DNA from: Corallococcus sp. CA053C
GTDB lineage: Bacteria; Myxococcota; Myxococcia; Myxococcales; Myxococcaceae
NCBI RefSeq assembly: GCF_003611675.1
Contig: NZ_RAWA01000040.1
Location: 1-39,061 of the forward strand
Direction: 5' to 3'
Length of the DNA: 39,061 nt
A model generated the notes under the pieces. It worked only from the letters and a program-made list of their open reading frames with translations, did no database searches and was not told the origin of the DNA. Of this stretch, positions 26,938 through 35,160 are shown in pieces; within the stretch, counting starts at the first letter, position 1; each line of letters begins with the position of its first letter. A program made the translations under genes and the position numbers.

Positions 26938-28098
26938 ATGACCATCCCCAGACAGTTCCCTCGCCTCGCCGCAGCGCTCCTGCTCTCCCTCGCCGCCTGC
27001 AACGCCCAGCCCGAGGACTCCAGCCAATCCTCCACCACCGCAGACCTGCTGGCCTCCAATACCTGGTCGTCTGCGGGCTCCATGAACATCCGCCGTTCCG
27101 GGGCCGACGCCACCCTGCTCCCCTCCGGCGATGTCCTCGTCACGGGAGGCCGCACTACCAATCCCCCCACATACACCTCCGCCACGGAGATCTACTACCC
27201 GGCCACCAACTCCTGGTCCCCAGACGCGCCCTTGGCTCAGGCCCGCGAATTTACCACCGCCACCCTGCTCCCCTCGGGCAAGGTGCTCGTCACGGGGGGC
27301 CTCTCCATCAGTGGCGGTGTCACCAACCGTTTCTCCTCCGTGGAGGTGTATGACCCGGCGACCAGATCTTGGTCCTCGGCAGCCCCCATGGCCAATGCTC
27401 GCTCTTTACACACCGCTACCCTCCTCTCCTCCGGCAAGGTCCTCGTCGCGGGGGGGAATGGCTCCCCCAGTTACCTTGCCTCGGCGGAGTTGTACGACCC
27501 GGCCACCAATTCCTGGTCACCGGCAGGCACCATGATCAACGCACGCGCCCGTCACACCGCCACGTTGCTCTCCTCGGGCAAGGTCCTCGTCGCGGCGGGG
27601 TTTGACCAAGCATCCGCTTATTCTGCCTCGGCGGAGTTGTACGATCCTGCCACCAATTCCTGGTCACCGGCAGGCACCATGGTCAGGCCCCGCATCGCTC
27701 ACGACGCAACCCTGCTCCCCTCCGGTAAGGTGCTCGTCACAGGGGGCTTTTATGGAGTCTCTTCAACTCCTGTCTACGTCTCCATCGCGGAGGTGTATGA
27801 GCCGGCCATCAACACTTGGTACTCCGTTGCCCCCATGCCCACGGGTCGCGCAAGTCACACCGCTACCCTCCTCTCCTCCGGCAAGGTCCTCGTCGCGGGG
27901 GGAAACAATGCCTCGGCTTACCTCTCCTCCGCAGTGATGTACGAACCGGCGACCAACTCATGGACCGCGGTCGCCTCCCTGCCCGCGGCTCGCGCCGGTC
28001 ACACCGCCACCCTGCTCTCCTCCGGCCAAGTGCTCGTCTCGGGCGGCTACCAGAGTGCCTCGGCCATGCTCTCCTCCTCGGTGCTCTACACGCCCTGA
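26938..28098 (+). CDS. Kelch-repeat lipoprotein
   Basis: This 386-residue lipoprotein has a type II signal peptide (Arg at residues 5 and 9, hydrophobic core, lipobox LAAC with Cys at about residue 21). After a short Ser/Thr-rich linker come seven kelch motifs, each of the form HTATLLSSGKVLVAGG followed by AELYDPATNSWSPAG. The seventh lacks its last strand, and the first strand after the linker (NTWSSAGSM) would supply it, which is the usual velcro closure of a seven-blade propeller. Galactose-oxidase-like proteins share the fold, but no copper-site residues are recognisable, so it is probably a binding propeller. The ribosome site AGGAAAG precedes the ATG. The gene is visibly less GC-rich than those on the left, and the 233 bp before it holds no clear promoter. 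Confidence 0.88.
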   Translation: MTIPRQFPRLAAALLLSLAACNAQPEDSSQSSTTADLLASNTWSSAGSMNIRRSGADATLLPSGDVLVTGGRTTNPPTYTSATEIYYPATNSWSPDAPLAQAREFTTATLLPSGKVLVTGGLSISGGVTNRFSSVEVYDPATRSWSSAAPMANARSLHTATLLSSGKVLVAGGNGSPSYLASAELYDPATNSWSPAGTMINARARHTATLLSSGKVLVAAGFDQASAYSASAELYDPATNSWSPAGTMVRPRIAHDATLLPSGKVLVTGGFYGVSSTPVYVSIAEVYEPAINTWYSVAPMPTGRASHTATLLSSGKVLVAGGNNASAYLSSAVMYEPATNSWTAVASLPAARAGHTATLLSSGQVLVSGGYQSASAMLSSSVLYTP

Positions 28099-28416
28099 GC
28101 GCACTGCCTCTGTATCGACACTCCTCTGATTCCCGCCTCGCTCCCCGAGTGGGAGGGCCAGCCGCGACAGAGCCCGCGACCGCGACAGAAGCCCGCTGTC
28201 CCAACACCGCAGTTCTCAGCCCACTCGCTCCGCGGCACCTCTGCCCAATCGTCGGCACTGCTTGGGTCCGTCACAGTGCGCCTCCTTCCAGGGTCGTTCC
28301 CGCCGACGGCCCTACGACGGTGCTCACGAACGTGGATCGAGGGAGGCGCAGCGAGTGGCGCTTCCCCCATGCGGTACGAGCAAGGTTGAACGCGCCGAAG
28401 CCCATCGATTGAGGCC
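28099..28416. other. Gap of about 320 bp without a gene
   Basis: I find no convincing coding frame here. The stretch has a 5-bp stem at 28141-28155 (CTCCC/GGGAG), which could end the kelch transcript, a direct repeat listed separately, and an 8-bp inverted pair (28278-28285 with 28342-28349). The 3' end precedes an insertion-sequence-like ORF, so this may be decayed mobile-element DNA. Confidence 0.5.
28162..28196 (+). repeat. Imperfect direct repeat, unit about 17 bp
   Basis: Two copies of CCGCGACAGA(A)GCCCGC (28162-28177 and 28180-28196) differ by one inserted A. They lie in the non-coding gap after the kelch gene. Their origin is unknown. Confidence 0.6.
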
Positions 28417-28695
28417 ATGGGTGCACCCCTTTCGATGGACTTACGGCAGCGGATACTCGACGCGTACCTGACGCGAGAGGAGTCCTGGGGAGAGCCGATG
28501 CGGCTCTACACTCGCTGGGCTCAGTGGGCGGACTACGCCGCTCAGGGATATGGCGAAGGTTTGTCGGGTGAGGAGCTGATTGCCGCGGGCGCAGCGATGT
28601 CCGAGGTCCGCCAGGTGGCTCCGACCTTGGAAGCACTGGGAGCGTTGCGGCAGCGAGTGCTGACCCAGCCGTCGTCCGGACGGCCCAAGCTCTGA
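28417..28695 (+). pseudogene. IS630-type transposase start fused to unrelated sequence
   Basis: This is a 92-codon frame. The first about 22 residues (LSMDLRQRILDAYLTREESW) are the characteristic beginning of IS630-family transposases, where SLDLRQRVV.AY starts the DNA-binding domain. The frame then changes to sequence without an IS630 helix-turn-helix or DDE residues (a helical stretch with EELIAAGAAMSEVRQV) and ends early. This looks like a 5' relic whose downstream part was lost and replaced, or an ORF captured by the element. Only the N-terminal match is convincing. Whether the 92-residue product is made is unknown; there is no clear ribosome site. Confidence 0.45.
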
Positions 28696-28714
28696 ATGGA
28701 AGCGCCTCGGAAGC

Positions 28715-28936
28715 CTATTTCTTCGGCATCCGGACGTTGGGGCCCGGGGGCAGCTTGGGTGCGCCCTTGGCCTTGAAGCTGGCACCGGCCGCGGCCTTCA
28801 TCGCCGTCGCGGGTGCGCTTCCCAGCTGGGCGCGCGGTGACGCGGTGGTGGTCGGCTGCTGGATGGGCGCGACGGGTCGGGTCGTGGCTGGCTTGCGCTC
28901 CGCCGTGCGCCGGGTCTGCGGGCTCATCGTCTTCAT
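28715..28936 (-). CDS. Small basic Pro/Ala-rich protein, unknown
   Basis: This is a 73-residue frame starting at an ATG with a GGAG ribosome site 6-9 bp upstream. The product is very basic and disordered (KTMSPQTRRTAERKPATTRP and a GAPKLPPGPNVRMPKK end). Composition suggests a nucleic-acid-binding or secreted peptide, or simply a spurious frame in GC-rich DNA. The ribosome site and the absence of an overlapping better candidate are the only arguments for it. Confidence 0.35.
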   Translation of the reverse strand: MKTMSPQTRRTAERKPATTRPVAPIQQPTTTASPRAQLGSAPATAMKAAAGASFKAKGAPKLPPGPNVRMPKK

Positions 28937-29327
28937 GGGGCTGCTCCGTAACAGCTCGCCGCGCCCCGTCTGGACGGGGCGAGGATGAGCCCGCCGGGCA
29001 TTGAAGCACGGCGCGGTGGCGTCAGTCGGAGCTGGCCGGGAGCGTGACGGTACCGGGATTCTCGATGGCGGCAAGGGCGGCGCGCAGCAGGTAGCATCCC
29101 GGGTCTTCACCGCGCAGGCGAGCCGTTTCCCCCAAGCAGGGGCGAGGCCGGAGCCGGAGGAAGAGAGCCCGTCCTTTGCCGCGACGAGGGAGGAGCCGAA
29201 GAAGGAGCGCACACCACGATTGGACTCTCGCCAGGCTGCTACGCAGGACGGAAAGCGCTGGACGTGTTCGCTTGCTCGAAGTGTGGAAACAGGAGATGCG
29301 CTCATCCAGCGCGCCTTCGCCGCCCTT
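28937..29327. other. Gap of about 390 bp without a supported gene
   Basis: Frames in this interval are low-complexity and lack ribosome sites. I see no RNA gene, repeat or clear terminator. The minus-strand basic ORF to the left would have its promoter here. Confidence 0.5.
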
Positions 29328-30317
29328 TCAAAATGTCTCGAGGAAGGTCTTCATCTCGCGAAGCACCTCATCATGGTTGGTGAGCCAGACGTAGTGCCGC
29401 GCGTGCTCGAGCTTGATGCCCTTCCAGTTCGGCATGCTCATCACGCTCAGCATTTCGGCGTCCCGCTGGAGCGCCCTGGCGTTCAGGGTCCTCAACTTCT
29501 CCTGCACGGGAAGGTCCATTTGGGAGAAGCCTGGGAGGTCCTCCGCCCGCCCGAACCGAGGCTGATCCACGTAGAGGAAGAGCACGGCCGCCGTCACGGC
29601 CGCGAAGTCCACCTTCGAGAAACCCTTCATCACCCGCTCCTCCGCCTGCGGCCACCTGCGGGCGCGCAGGTAGTGCCCGGTCTTCGGATCGAACTCGTTC
29701 GCCTCGTCGATCTCGTGCGCGGGGAACGCTCCTCCGACGTCACGCGCGAGCGCGGCGGCGACCGCGGCGCGTGAGGCCACGTCCTCGGGAGCGGGCTCGC
29801 TCGGAGGAGGCATGGGCAGGACCGAAAGGAGCTCCGCCAGCAGGTCACCGTTGGTCCTCACGTCCAGGTAGACCACCTTCTCCACGCGCTCCGGGTGATG
29901 GGTTGCCACCCAGGTGAGCTCTGGCCCGGCGGCGGAGTGGCCCACGAATGACGCCTTCGCGATTCCCAGCCCCTCCAGCACCCGGACGACGTCCTCGCCC
30001 AGGGTGGCGGTGTCATAGCCCTGCTCGGGCCAGTTCGACGAGCCAAACCCCCGGCGGGTGACGGCGTAGACGTGATGGGCCGCGGTGAACTCCGGCGCGA
30101 AGGTGTCGAACACGTGGCCCGTGTTGCCCAGGCCCGACAGGAAGACGAGCGCGGGTCCCTGGCCTCCGAAGTCGAGCAGCTCGAGCTCGACCCCCTCGGC
30201 CACCTTCACCCGCTTCACCTGATGCAACGCGCTGGAGTCGGCAGAAGCCGGGACCGGGACGGACTTCGTCGTCACACAGGCGAACAGCGGCAAGCAGAGG
30301 AGGAGGAGTTTTCGCAT
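29328..30317 (-). CDS. Alpha/beta-hydrolase lipoprotein
   Basis: This 329-residue exported lipoprotein starts MRKLLLLCLPLFAC, a short signal with lipobox LFAC (Cys14). The mature part is an alpha/beta-hydrolase (fold type Abhydrolase_6). It has the oxyanion loop FLSGLGNTGHVF and the nucleophile elbow GHSAAG (Ser at the centre). The core strand YAVTRRGFGSSN and a C-terminal His in LEHARHYVW or LTNHDE complete a likely triad. The acid is probably the Asp in FLYVDQPRF. The Met start at 30315-30317 is preferred over a longer TTG start because the signal peptide begins there. Substrate unknown. The gene starts just beside a transposase remnant, so its upstream promoter may have been altered by the insertion. 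Confidence 0.82.
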   Translation of the reverse strand: MRKLLLLCLPLFACVTTKSVPVPASADSSALHQVKRVKVAEGVELELLDFGGQGPALVFLSGLGNTGHVFDTFAPEFTAAHHVYAVTRRGFGSSNWPEQGYDTATLGEDVVRVLEGLGIAKASFVGHSAAGPELTWVATHHPERVEKVVYLDVRTNGDLLAELLSVLPMPPPSEPAPEDVASRAAVAAALARDVGGAFPAHEIDEANEFDPKTGHYLRARRWPQAEERVMKGFSKVDFAAVTAAVLFLYVDQPRFGRAEDLPGFSQMDLPVQEKLRTLNARALQRDAEMLSVMSMPNWKGIKLEHARHYVWLTNHDEVLREMKTFLETF

Positions 30318-30369
30318 GGACTGACTCAACTACAGGAATGCGGAGACCACCAGGGAAGCCCATGGGTAA

Positions 30370-30690
30370 CAGCACGCCAGCGGCAAGCGCGACGTCGCCC
30401 TCGGTGACCGTCGGCCGGTGCACGAGGCACTCACCTACCTGGAGAACCACGGCGAGCGGATGCATTACGCCGAGGCACGCGCGCAGGGGTTGCCCATTGG
30501 CAGCGGCAACGTGGAGGCCACCTGCAAGTCTCTCGTCGCCCTGCGCATGAAGCGCCCAGGGGCCCGATGGAAGGAGGAGTCTGGCCAGCACGTCCTGGAC
30601 CTCCGCTCCCTGGTGCTCTCGGACCGATGGGACGCCGCTATCCAACTCACGCTCGCGCCGCACCGCGCGAAGGTGCAGCGTGCCGCGTGA
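30370..30690 (+). pseudogene. ISKra4-type transposase, C-terminal remnant
   Basis: About 107 codons are open from a stop at 30367 to the natural stop. The segment HEALTYLENHGERMHYAEARAQG, then LPIGSGNVEATCKSLVALRMKRPGARW and GQHVLDLRSLVLSDRW, is the conserved C-terminus of ISKra4-family transposases (GLPIGSG...EATCK core). Everything upstream, about 300 or more residues including the first catalytic acids, is missing, so it cannot transpose. It sits between the lipoprotein hydrolase and the glycoside hydrolase and marks the region as an insertion hot spot. The right-hand flank (30691-30770) has no obvious terminal inverted repeat. Confidence 0.75.
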
Positions 30691-30770
30691 TCAGGATGGG
30701 CGCCACACCCCCTCGCACGGAGCCGGGGGGCAGACGCCTGGCGATCAGCTTGCTGAAATGAGGGGATCGC

Positions 30771-32039
30771 TCAGGGGGTGGTGATGAACTTGCCGTCGGA
30801 AGTCAGCTGGGCGAGCCAATTGGCCTTGATGGTGGCGTTTACATCCACGCGGGTGTTACCCCAGTTGGCTTCGGCACAGCCCGCGATCTTGTTGCCGCGG
30901 GCATCCACCGTGCATCGCCAGTGGCTGTATTTCTGCCAGTCGTCGCTGATATAGGCGACCGCGCGGATCCAGTCGCTGTTGGTGCGCACGAACTGGAAGA
31001 AGGGCGCATACCACTCGTTCCACACCGTGGTGGGCGCGAGGTTCGGACGGCTAAGTTTGCCTTGCTGGTTGTATGCATACAGGCCCGTGGCCGGGTTGTA
31101 GTCGTAGCCACGCGCAGCAGACTCGGACACCAGGATCGGCTTGTTCTTGGTCTTGAGGTAATTGACCACCGACTGGATGGCACCGTAACCGTTGGCGCAG
31201 TCTTGCGGTTCGAAGATCGAGATGCCGGTCCAGTCCGCATCCGCGCCCGGATACCACTGGTCATAGACGGCGCCAGGGTTGTCCTCGGAGACGTTCTGCA
31301 CGCCGTTGCTGTTCGCACCCGTGGCGGCTAGCGGCTTGGAGGCAACCAGGGTGCGTGGGGTGATGCCCGCGCCCCAGAAATCGGTGGCCGGGCAGTAGGC
31401 GGCGAGTTGCCACACGGTGGCGATGTTGCTCGCACCCTGGGCAGTGATTTCGGCCTTGATCTTGGACCAGACCGTTTTGTAGTGCGCCGGCCAGTGGCCG
31501 TTCCAAGGCGCCTCGGCTTCATAGCCCACGCGCAGCAGGATCGGGCGACCGGTGTTCTTCAGGTCGGTGATCATCCGCTTGGTGTTTTCCCAGAGGATGT
31601 TGCCGGCGTTCTCGCCCGACGCATTGCTGCCGGTGGCGATGTCGATGTCGTAGTCACCACCGATCCAGTAGGCGACGGCGATCGCCGCACCCGCGAGCTT
31701 GGGGGTGTTCTTGATGAAGGAGAGATCCTGCGGGCCGTAGCTGTACTTGTACCAAGCGGTATTGGTAGAGAGCGCGCCGCTGGCCGTGGTAAAGCCACCC
31801 GAAGAGAGCGAGGCCGGGGCGTACATGGTCACGCCCCAGGGCGTGTTGAGGTTGCTGTTGATTGTGTAGTCGTAGATGCCGTCGGTGGTCTGACCGATGA
31901 TCAACTGCATGCGGCCTTGCGAGTCGGTGTGCTTGCCCGGGACCGGGTCAGCGAATGCGGGTGAGGCGGCTATCAAGGTGGCGGCGATGGCAGTGATGAG
32001 CTGCGGCACGCGCCCTTCTGCTCTGACGTGGCGTTGCAT
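30771..32039 (-). CDS. Secreted glycoside hydrolase, clan GH-A (GH26-like)
   Basis: This is a 422-residue exported protein. A Sec signal peptide ends in SPAFA (cleavage at about residue 30). The mature domain has IGQTTDGIYDY near the start, the acid/base element RVGYEAEAPWNGHW with Glu174, and PILVSESAARGY with the candidate nucleophile Glu306, a layout I associate with clan GH-A enzymes such as GH26 mannanases and xylanases. The family call is tentative. Base composition is clearly less GC-rich than the rest of the window, and codon use is different, which argues for acquisition. A GGAGA ribosome site lies 14 bp before the ATG. A LacI-type palindrome overlaps the predicted promoter, but no LacI gene is in the window. 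Confidence 0.75.
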   Translation of the reverse strand: MQRHVRAEGRVPQLITAIAATLIAASPAFADPVPGKHTDSQGRMQLIIGQTTDGIYDYTINSNLNTPWGVTMYAPASLSSGGFTTASGALSTNTAWYKYSYGPQDLSFIKNTPKLAGAAIAVAYWIGGDYDIDIATGSNASGENAGNILWENTKRMITDLKNTGRPILLRVGYEAEAPWNGHWPAHYKTVWSKIKAEITAQGASNIATVWQLAAYCPATDFWGAGITPRTLVASKPLAATGANSNGVQNVSEDNPGAVYDQWYPGADADWTGISIFEPQDCANGYGAIQSVVNYLKTKNKPILVSESAARGYDYNPATGLYAYNQQGKLSRPNLAPTTVWNEWYAPFFQFVRTNSDWIRAVAYISDDWQKYSHWRCTVDARGNKIAGCAEANWGNTRVDVNATIKANWLAQLTSDGKFITTP

Positions 32040-32096
32040 GGTGTCTTGTCTCCGGTCTTTTTTTTGGGCGCGAACCAGTCAGTTCCCGCTGAACCG

Positions 32097-32126
32097 GATT
32101 TAGGCTTTCCGCGAAAGCGCTTTCAA
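32097..32126 (-). promoter_or_regulatory. Glycoside hydrolase promoter with LacI-type operator
   Basis: On the minus strand TTGAAA (32121-32126) and TAAATC (32097-32102) are spaced by 18 bp as -35 and a weak -10. The 12-bp perfect palindrome GAAAGCGCTTTC (32113-32124) overlaps the -35. It has the central CG and A/T-arm pattern of LacI/GalR-family operators (compare the cre-like AAGCGCTT core), so sugar-dependent repression is plausible. Confidence 0.6.
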
Positions 32127-32554
32127 CGGATTTCGGGAGCAAGTGCGTATTCCGGCGATGGTGAGCACCCATTCCAGCTCAAGCCGAGCAGCCGGTCCGG
32201 CCATGGCGAGCAGTCGGAGCGTCAGCGACGCTGGGACGTTCCGTCACTTCACCTGCTAACGAGCCTTCGTCAAATTCGCGTCCGCCTTGCGGATGGAGTC
32301 TCCGGCGAGCCGGAGGCGGTGGGCGTTGAGGGCGCGGCCGGCAGCGCCCGCTGGCCCGCGGCGGACGAGCTTCTCATCACCACCGTGAATCCATGACGGG
32401 GCAGGCGTGCGAGCCCCCGGAGGGCCTGTGGCTCCCAGGGGGCTTCGTCCTTTGTGACCACCGCGGTCCGGTGTCCGCCGCCCGTCACACAAGGCTTCTG
32501 TGGGGTCTACCTTCTCCCCGTCGATTTCCGAACGGGGCGCGAGGGAGCCCACGG
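32127..32554. other. Gap of about 430 bp between divergent genes
   Basis: No gene is supported here. A minus-strand frame of about 100 codons is Arg/Gly-rich with no domain. One 7-bp inverted repeat (32300-32306 with 32309-32315) is too tightly spaced for a normal loop. This is the likely right edge of the acquired island, because composition rises to the usual GC after it. Confidence 0.45.
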
Positions 32555-32980
32555 ATGATTTCGAAGGAACAAGTAAGCCAGTTTGCTCAAGCCTGGTTCG
32601 ACCTGCTGAGCGTGCACGCCCCGGTCGAGCGCATCCTGCCGATGATCGCCGACCGCGACCTGGAGATGGTCTTTCCAGAGCGCACGCTCCGGAGTCACGA
32701 AGACTTCAAGGACTGGTACGTGCAGGTCGGCAAGGCCTACGCCGGTCAGGTCCACGTCATCGAACGGATCGAGCCACACGAGGGACCCGACGCTCGCGGA
32801 CCCGCGGACGGTGTGGCGGTGGACGTGACGGTGGTGTGGAGCGTGACACGGGTCGCCGACGGCAAGCGTCTGACATTGCGCTCCCGGCAGACCTGGCAGC
32901 TCATGCCCTCGGAGAAGACCCAGCAGCCGGTCATCCTCCGGTACCGCATCCACTCGCTGGGGGACGCCAGCGCTTCGTGA
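32555..32980 (+). CDS. NTF2/SnoaL-fold protein
   Basis: This 141-residue protein has the cone-shaped NTF2-like fold. It opens with an amphipathic helix pair (QFAQAWFDLLSVHAPVERIL), then the sheet segment LEMVFPERTLRSHEDFKDWYV, and ends in strands RLTLRSRQTWQLM and VILRYRIHSL. It has no signal peptide. The ATG at 32555 starts right at the first helix. It is the first of several NTF2-fold genes in this cluster and lies 60 bp before the GMC oxidoreductase gene. In such clusters the fold may act as an enzyme (isomerase, cyclase, dehydratase) or a ligand-binding protein. Catalytic residues cannot be fixed from sequence. Confidence 0.75.
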   Translation: MISKEQVSQFAQAWFDLLSVHAPVERILPMIADRDLEMVFPERTLRSHEDFKDWYVQVGKAYAGQVHVIERIEPHEGPDARGPADGVAVDVTVVWSVTRVADGKRLTLRSRQTWQLMPSEKTQQPVILRYRIHSLGDASAS

Positions 32981-33040
32981 AGCTCCTGACGGGAGGTGAA
33001 TCCGCGGCAGCGAACCCGAGACAACGAGGAGTCTGGAAGC

Positions 33041-34615
33041 ATGAGAACCGCAGCATCATTTGACTTCATCATCATCGGTGCGGGCTCAGCGGGGTGCGTC
33101 GTCGCCAACCGTCTGGCCGAGAACCCCGACGTGCGGGTGCTGCTCCTGGAGGCGGGCGGCCCCGACACGCGCCAGGAGATCCACAACGAGGACGTCCCCA
33201 GCATGTTGTCCCTGTTGGGGGATGCCGAGCTGGACTGGCGCTACGTCACCGAGCCGCAGGGCGCGATGAACGACCGGAAGGTCCCCGTGGCCCGGGGCAA
33301 GGTGTTGGGGGGATCGAGCTCCATCAACGCCATGCTCTACGTGCGCGGCAACCGGCTCGACTTCGACGCCTGGAACCACCTGGGCAACGAGGGCTGGAGC
33401 TATGACGAAGTGCTGCCATACTTCAAGAAGTCGGAGGACTTCACGGGCGGGCCCTCCCGCTACCGCGGAACCGGTGGGCCGCTGACCGTCATCCCCCACG
33501 ACCGACCAACCCCTGTCTCCGAGTGCTTCTTCCAGGCGGCGGCCGAGCTTGGCTTCGCCGACCAGGGGCGCGGCTTCGACTACAATGGAGAGCGGCAGGA
33601 CGGGAGCCCCTTCTACTATCAGGCGACCAAGACCCGGGCGCACACCCGTGCCAGCACCGCCGTCGCGTTCCTCCACCCGATCATCGGCAAACCCAACCTC
33701 ACGCTGCGCAGCCATGCGCAGGTGACGCGCCTGCTGCTGAAGGGAACGCGCGTGTCGGGGGTCGAGTACGTCCAGGAGGGACAGCTCGTCCAGGCCGCGG
33801 CGGACCAGGAGGTCATCCTGTGCGGTGGCGTGTATGAGACCCCCAAGCTGCTGATGCTCTCGGGGATCGGCCCGGCCAGGACACTCCAGGCCCACGGTCT
33901 TCCGGTCGTCGTCGATCTGCCCGGCGTCGGGCAGAACCTGCAGGATCATCTGATTCTCGGCGTGTGCTTCCTCAGCACGCAGGAGCAGCCGCACGCGCCG
34001 ACGCTGCTCGCCGAGACCGGGCTCTTCACCCGGACACGCCCCGGCATCACACGTGCTTCCCCCGACCTCCAGTTGAAGTGCGCTGGGCTGAAGTTCGTCA
34101 ACCCGCCCTACGACCGCGAAGGCCCGGGCTTCACGATCGCGCCCGTCCTGACACAGCCCCAGAGCGTGGGCGAGGTGACGCTCCGCTCCCACAATCCATT
34201 CGAGGCGGCCCGGATCCAACCCAACTCCCTGTCCAGCGATGCCGACACGCAGGTCTTCCTCGAAGGCATCGAGTTGTCGCGCGCGCTGGCGCATACGAGC
34301 GCCTTCGCGGGCTTCCTCGGGGAGGAGCTTGCGCCGGGCCCTCGGGTGAAGAGCCGCACGCAGTTGCGCGAGTTCATCCGGGACAACGCCACGACGCTCT
34401 GGCACGCGGTGGGGACGTGCAAGATGGGGCAAGACGCGATGGCGGTCGTCGACCCGCGGCTCCGAGTGCATGGCTTGCAGGGACTCCGAATCGCAGACGC
34501 CTCGGTGATGCCACGCATCATCGCGGGCAACACGAACGCGGCGTGCATCATGATTGGCGAGAAGGCCGCCGACAGCATCCAACAGACATCCCTGGAGCGC
34601 AGGACCCGGCCGTAG
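33041..34615 (+). CDS. GMC-family FAD oxidoreductase (choline dehydrogenase-like)
   Basis: This 524-residue flavoenzyme of the glucose-methanol-choline family oxidises an alcohol to a carbonyl. The N-terminal dinucleotide motif IIGAGSAGCVVANRL, the GMC signature around GKVLGGSSSINAMLYVRGN, and the C-terminal active site are present. The latter includes WHAVGTCKMG with catalytic His455, and GNTNAACIMIGEKAADS with the pairing Asn499. VVDPRLRVHGLQGLRIADAS is also typical. There is no Tat or Sec signal, so it is cytoplasmic. The start is supported by a GAGGAG ribosome site at 33026-33031. Neighbours are NTF2-fold proteins, a DUF4432 protein and a VOC protein, which suggests a catabolic or modifying pathway for a sugar- or terpene-like alcohol. 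Substrate unknown. Confidence 0.92.
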   Translation: MRTAASFDFIIIGAGSAGCVVANRLAENPDVRVLLLEAGGPDTRQEIHNEDVPSMLSLLGDAELDWRYVTEPQGAMNDRKVPVARGKVLGGSSSINAMLYVRGNRLDFDAWNHLGNEGWSYDEVLPYFKKSEDFTGGPSRYRGTGGPLTVIPHDRPTPVSECFFQAAAELGFADQGRGFDYNGERQDGSPFYYQATKTRAHTRASTAVAFLHPIIGKPNLTLRSHAQVTRLLLKGTRVSGVEYVQEGQLVQAAADQEVILCGGVYETPKLLMLSGIGPARTLQAHGLPVVVDLPGVGQNLQDHLILGVCFLSTQEQPHAPTLLAETGLFTRTRPGITRASPDLQLKCAGLKFVNPPYDREGPGFTIAPVLTQPQSVGEVTLRSHNPFEAARIQPNSLSSDADTQVFLEGIELSRALAHTSAFAGFLGEELAPGPRVKSRTQLREFIRDNATTLWHAVGTCKMGQDAMAVVDPRLRVHGLQGLRIADASVMPRIIAGNTNAACIMIGEKAADSIQQTSLERRTRP

Positions 34616-34643
34616 GGCACGTGCAGTCACGGCCGTACAACCC

Positions 34644-34673
34644 GCTGGAGCGTGTGGACACGCGTGCTCCAGC
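34644..34673 (+). terminator. Intercistronic hairpin after the GMC gene
   Basis: A perfect 8-bp stem (34644-34651 with 34666-34673, GCTGGAGC/GCTCCAGC) has a 14-nt loop, 28 bp after the GMC stop and 8 bp before the next ribosome site. There is no T-run. It may be a partial terminator, a transcript stabiliser or an attenuator that lowers expression of the downstream genes. Confidence 0.5.
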
Positions 34674-34694
34674 TTGACCCGAGGAGTCTATTCA

Positions 34695-35117
34695 ATGAAC
34701 ACCATGGGAGAAGGTCTCAAGCTTCAAGCTCGAGTCGTGGAAGCCATCAACCACCGCGACTACGACGCGCTCGACGAAGCACTGTCTCAGGACTTCGTCG
34801 ACCATCACCCCGGGCTCGTCGATGTCACCAGCCTGGCCGTGTACAAGCGGAATCTCGCCTTCGTCAATGACTCCCTGCAGATGAAGGCGACGGTCGAGCA
34901 CGTCGTCGAAGCGGGGGACATGCTCTTCACGCACGTCAAGCTGACCGGCAAGCACGTCGGGCCCTTCTTCGGCATCGAGCCGACGGGCAACGCGCTGGCC
35001 TGGTACACCAACGAGCTGTGGCGCATGAAGGATGGCAAGTTGGTCGAGCGCTGGGCGGTCGACGACCTCGTCAGCGTCTTCAGCCAGATGGGCGTTCCGA
35101 TGCCCTCGTGGGGGTAG
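34695..35117 (+). CDS. SnoaL-like protein (ester cyclase / ketosteroid-isomerase fold)
   Basis: This 140-residue NTF2-fold protein is close to the SnoaL ester cyclase group: VVEAINHRDYDALDEALSQDF, then VDHHPG, FGIEPTGNALAWYTNELWRM, DGKLVERWAVDD and a QMGVP tail. The pattern of PTG followed by DGK...W..D is typical of SnoaL-like cyclases, in which an Asp/His pair acts on polyketide or ketosteroid substrates. The ATG at 34695 has GAGGAG 8 bp upstream. It lies in the same strand run as the GMC oxidoreductase. The role in this cluster is unknown; lactone or cyclic-product formation is one option. Confidence 0.82.
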   Translation: MNTMGEGLKLQARVVEAINHRDYDALDEALSQDFVDHHPGLVDVTSLAVYKRNLAFVNDSLQMKATVEHVVEAGDMLFTHVKLTGKHVGPFFGIEPTGNALAWYTNELWRMKDGKLVERWAVDDLVSVFSQMGVPMPSWG

Positions 35118-35160
35118 GTGACCCCCGAGCGGCTCTCGACCCAGAGGCATCAACACATCT

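Noticed and set aside
27100-28090. Regularly spaced DNA repeats that might look like a CRISPR array
   Set aside because: They are the coding repeats of the kelch propeller, in frame and of unequal, non-palindromic units.
29001-29774. Plus-strand frame opposite the alpha/beta-hydrolase gene
   Set aside because: Mostly antisense to a gene with a signal peptide and GHSAAG nucleophile motif on the other strand.
30691-30770. Terminal inverted repeat for the ISKra4 remnant
   Set aside because: I could not find a matching left end; the flank has no clear inverted repeat, so no element boundary is called.
32256-32552. Minus-strand frame of 98 codons between the glycoside hydrolase and the NTF2 gene
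   Set aside because: No domain or ribosome site; Arg/Gly/Ala composition of a chance GC-rich frame.
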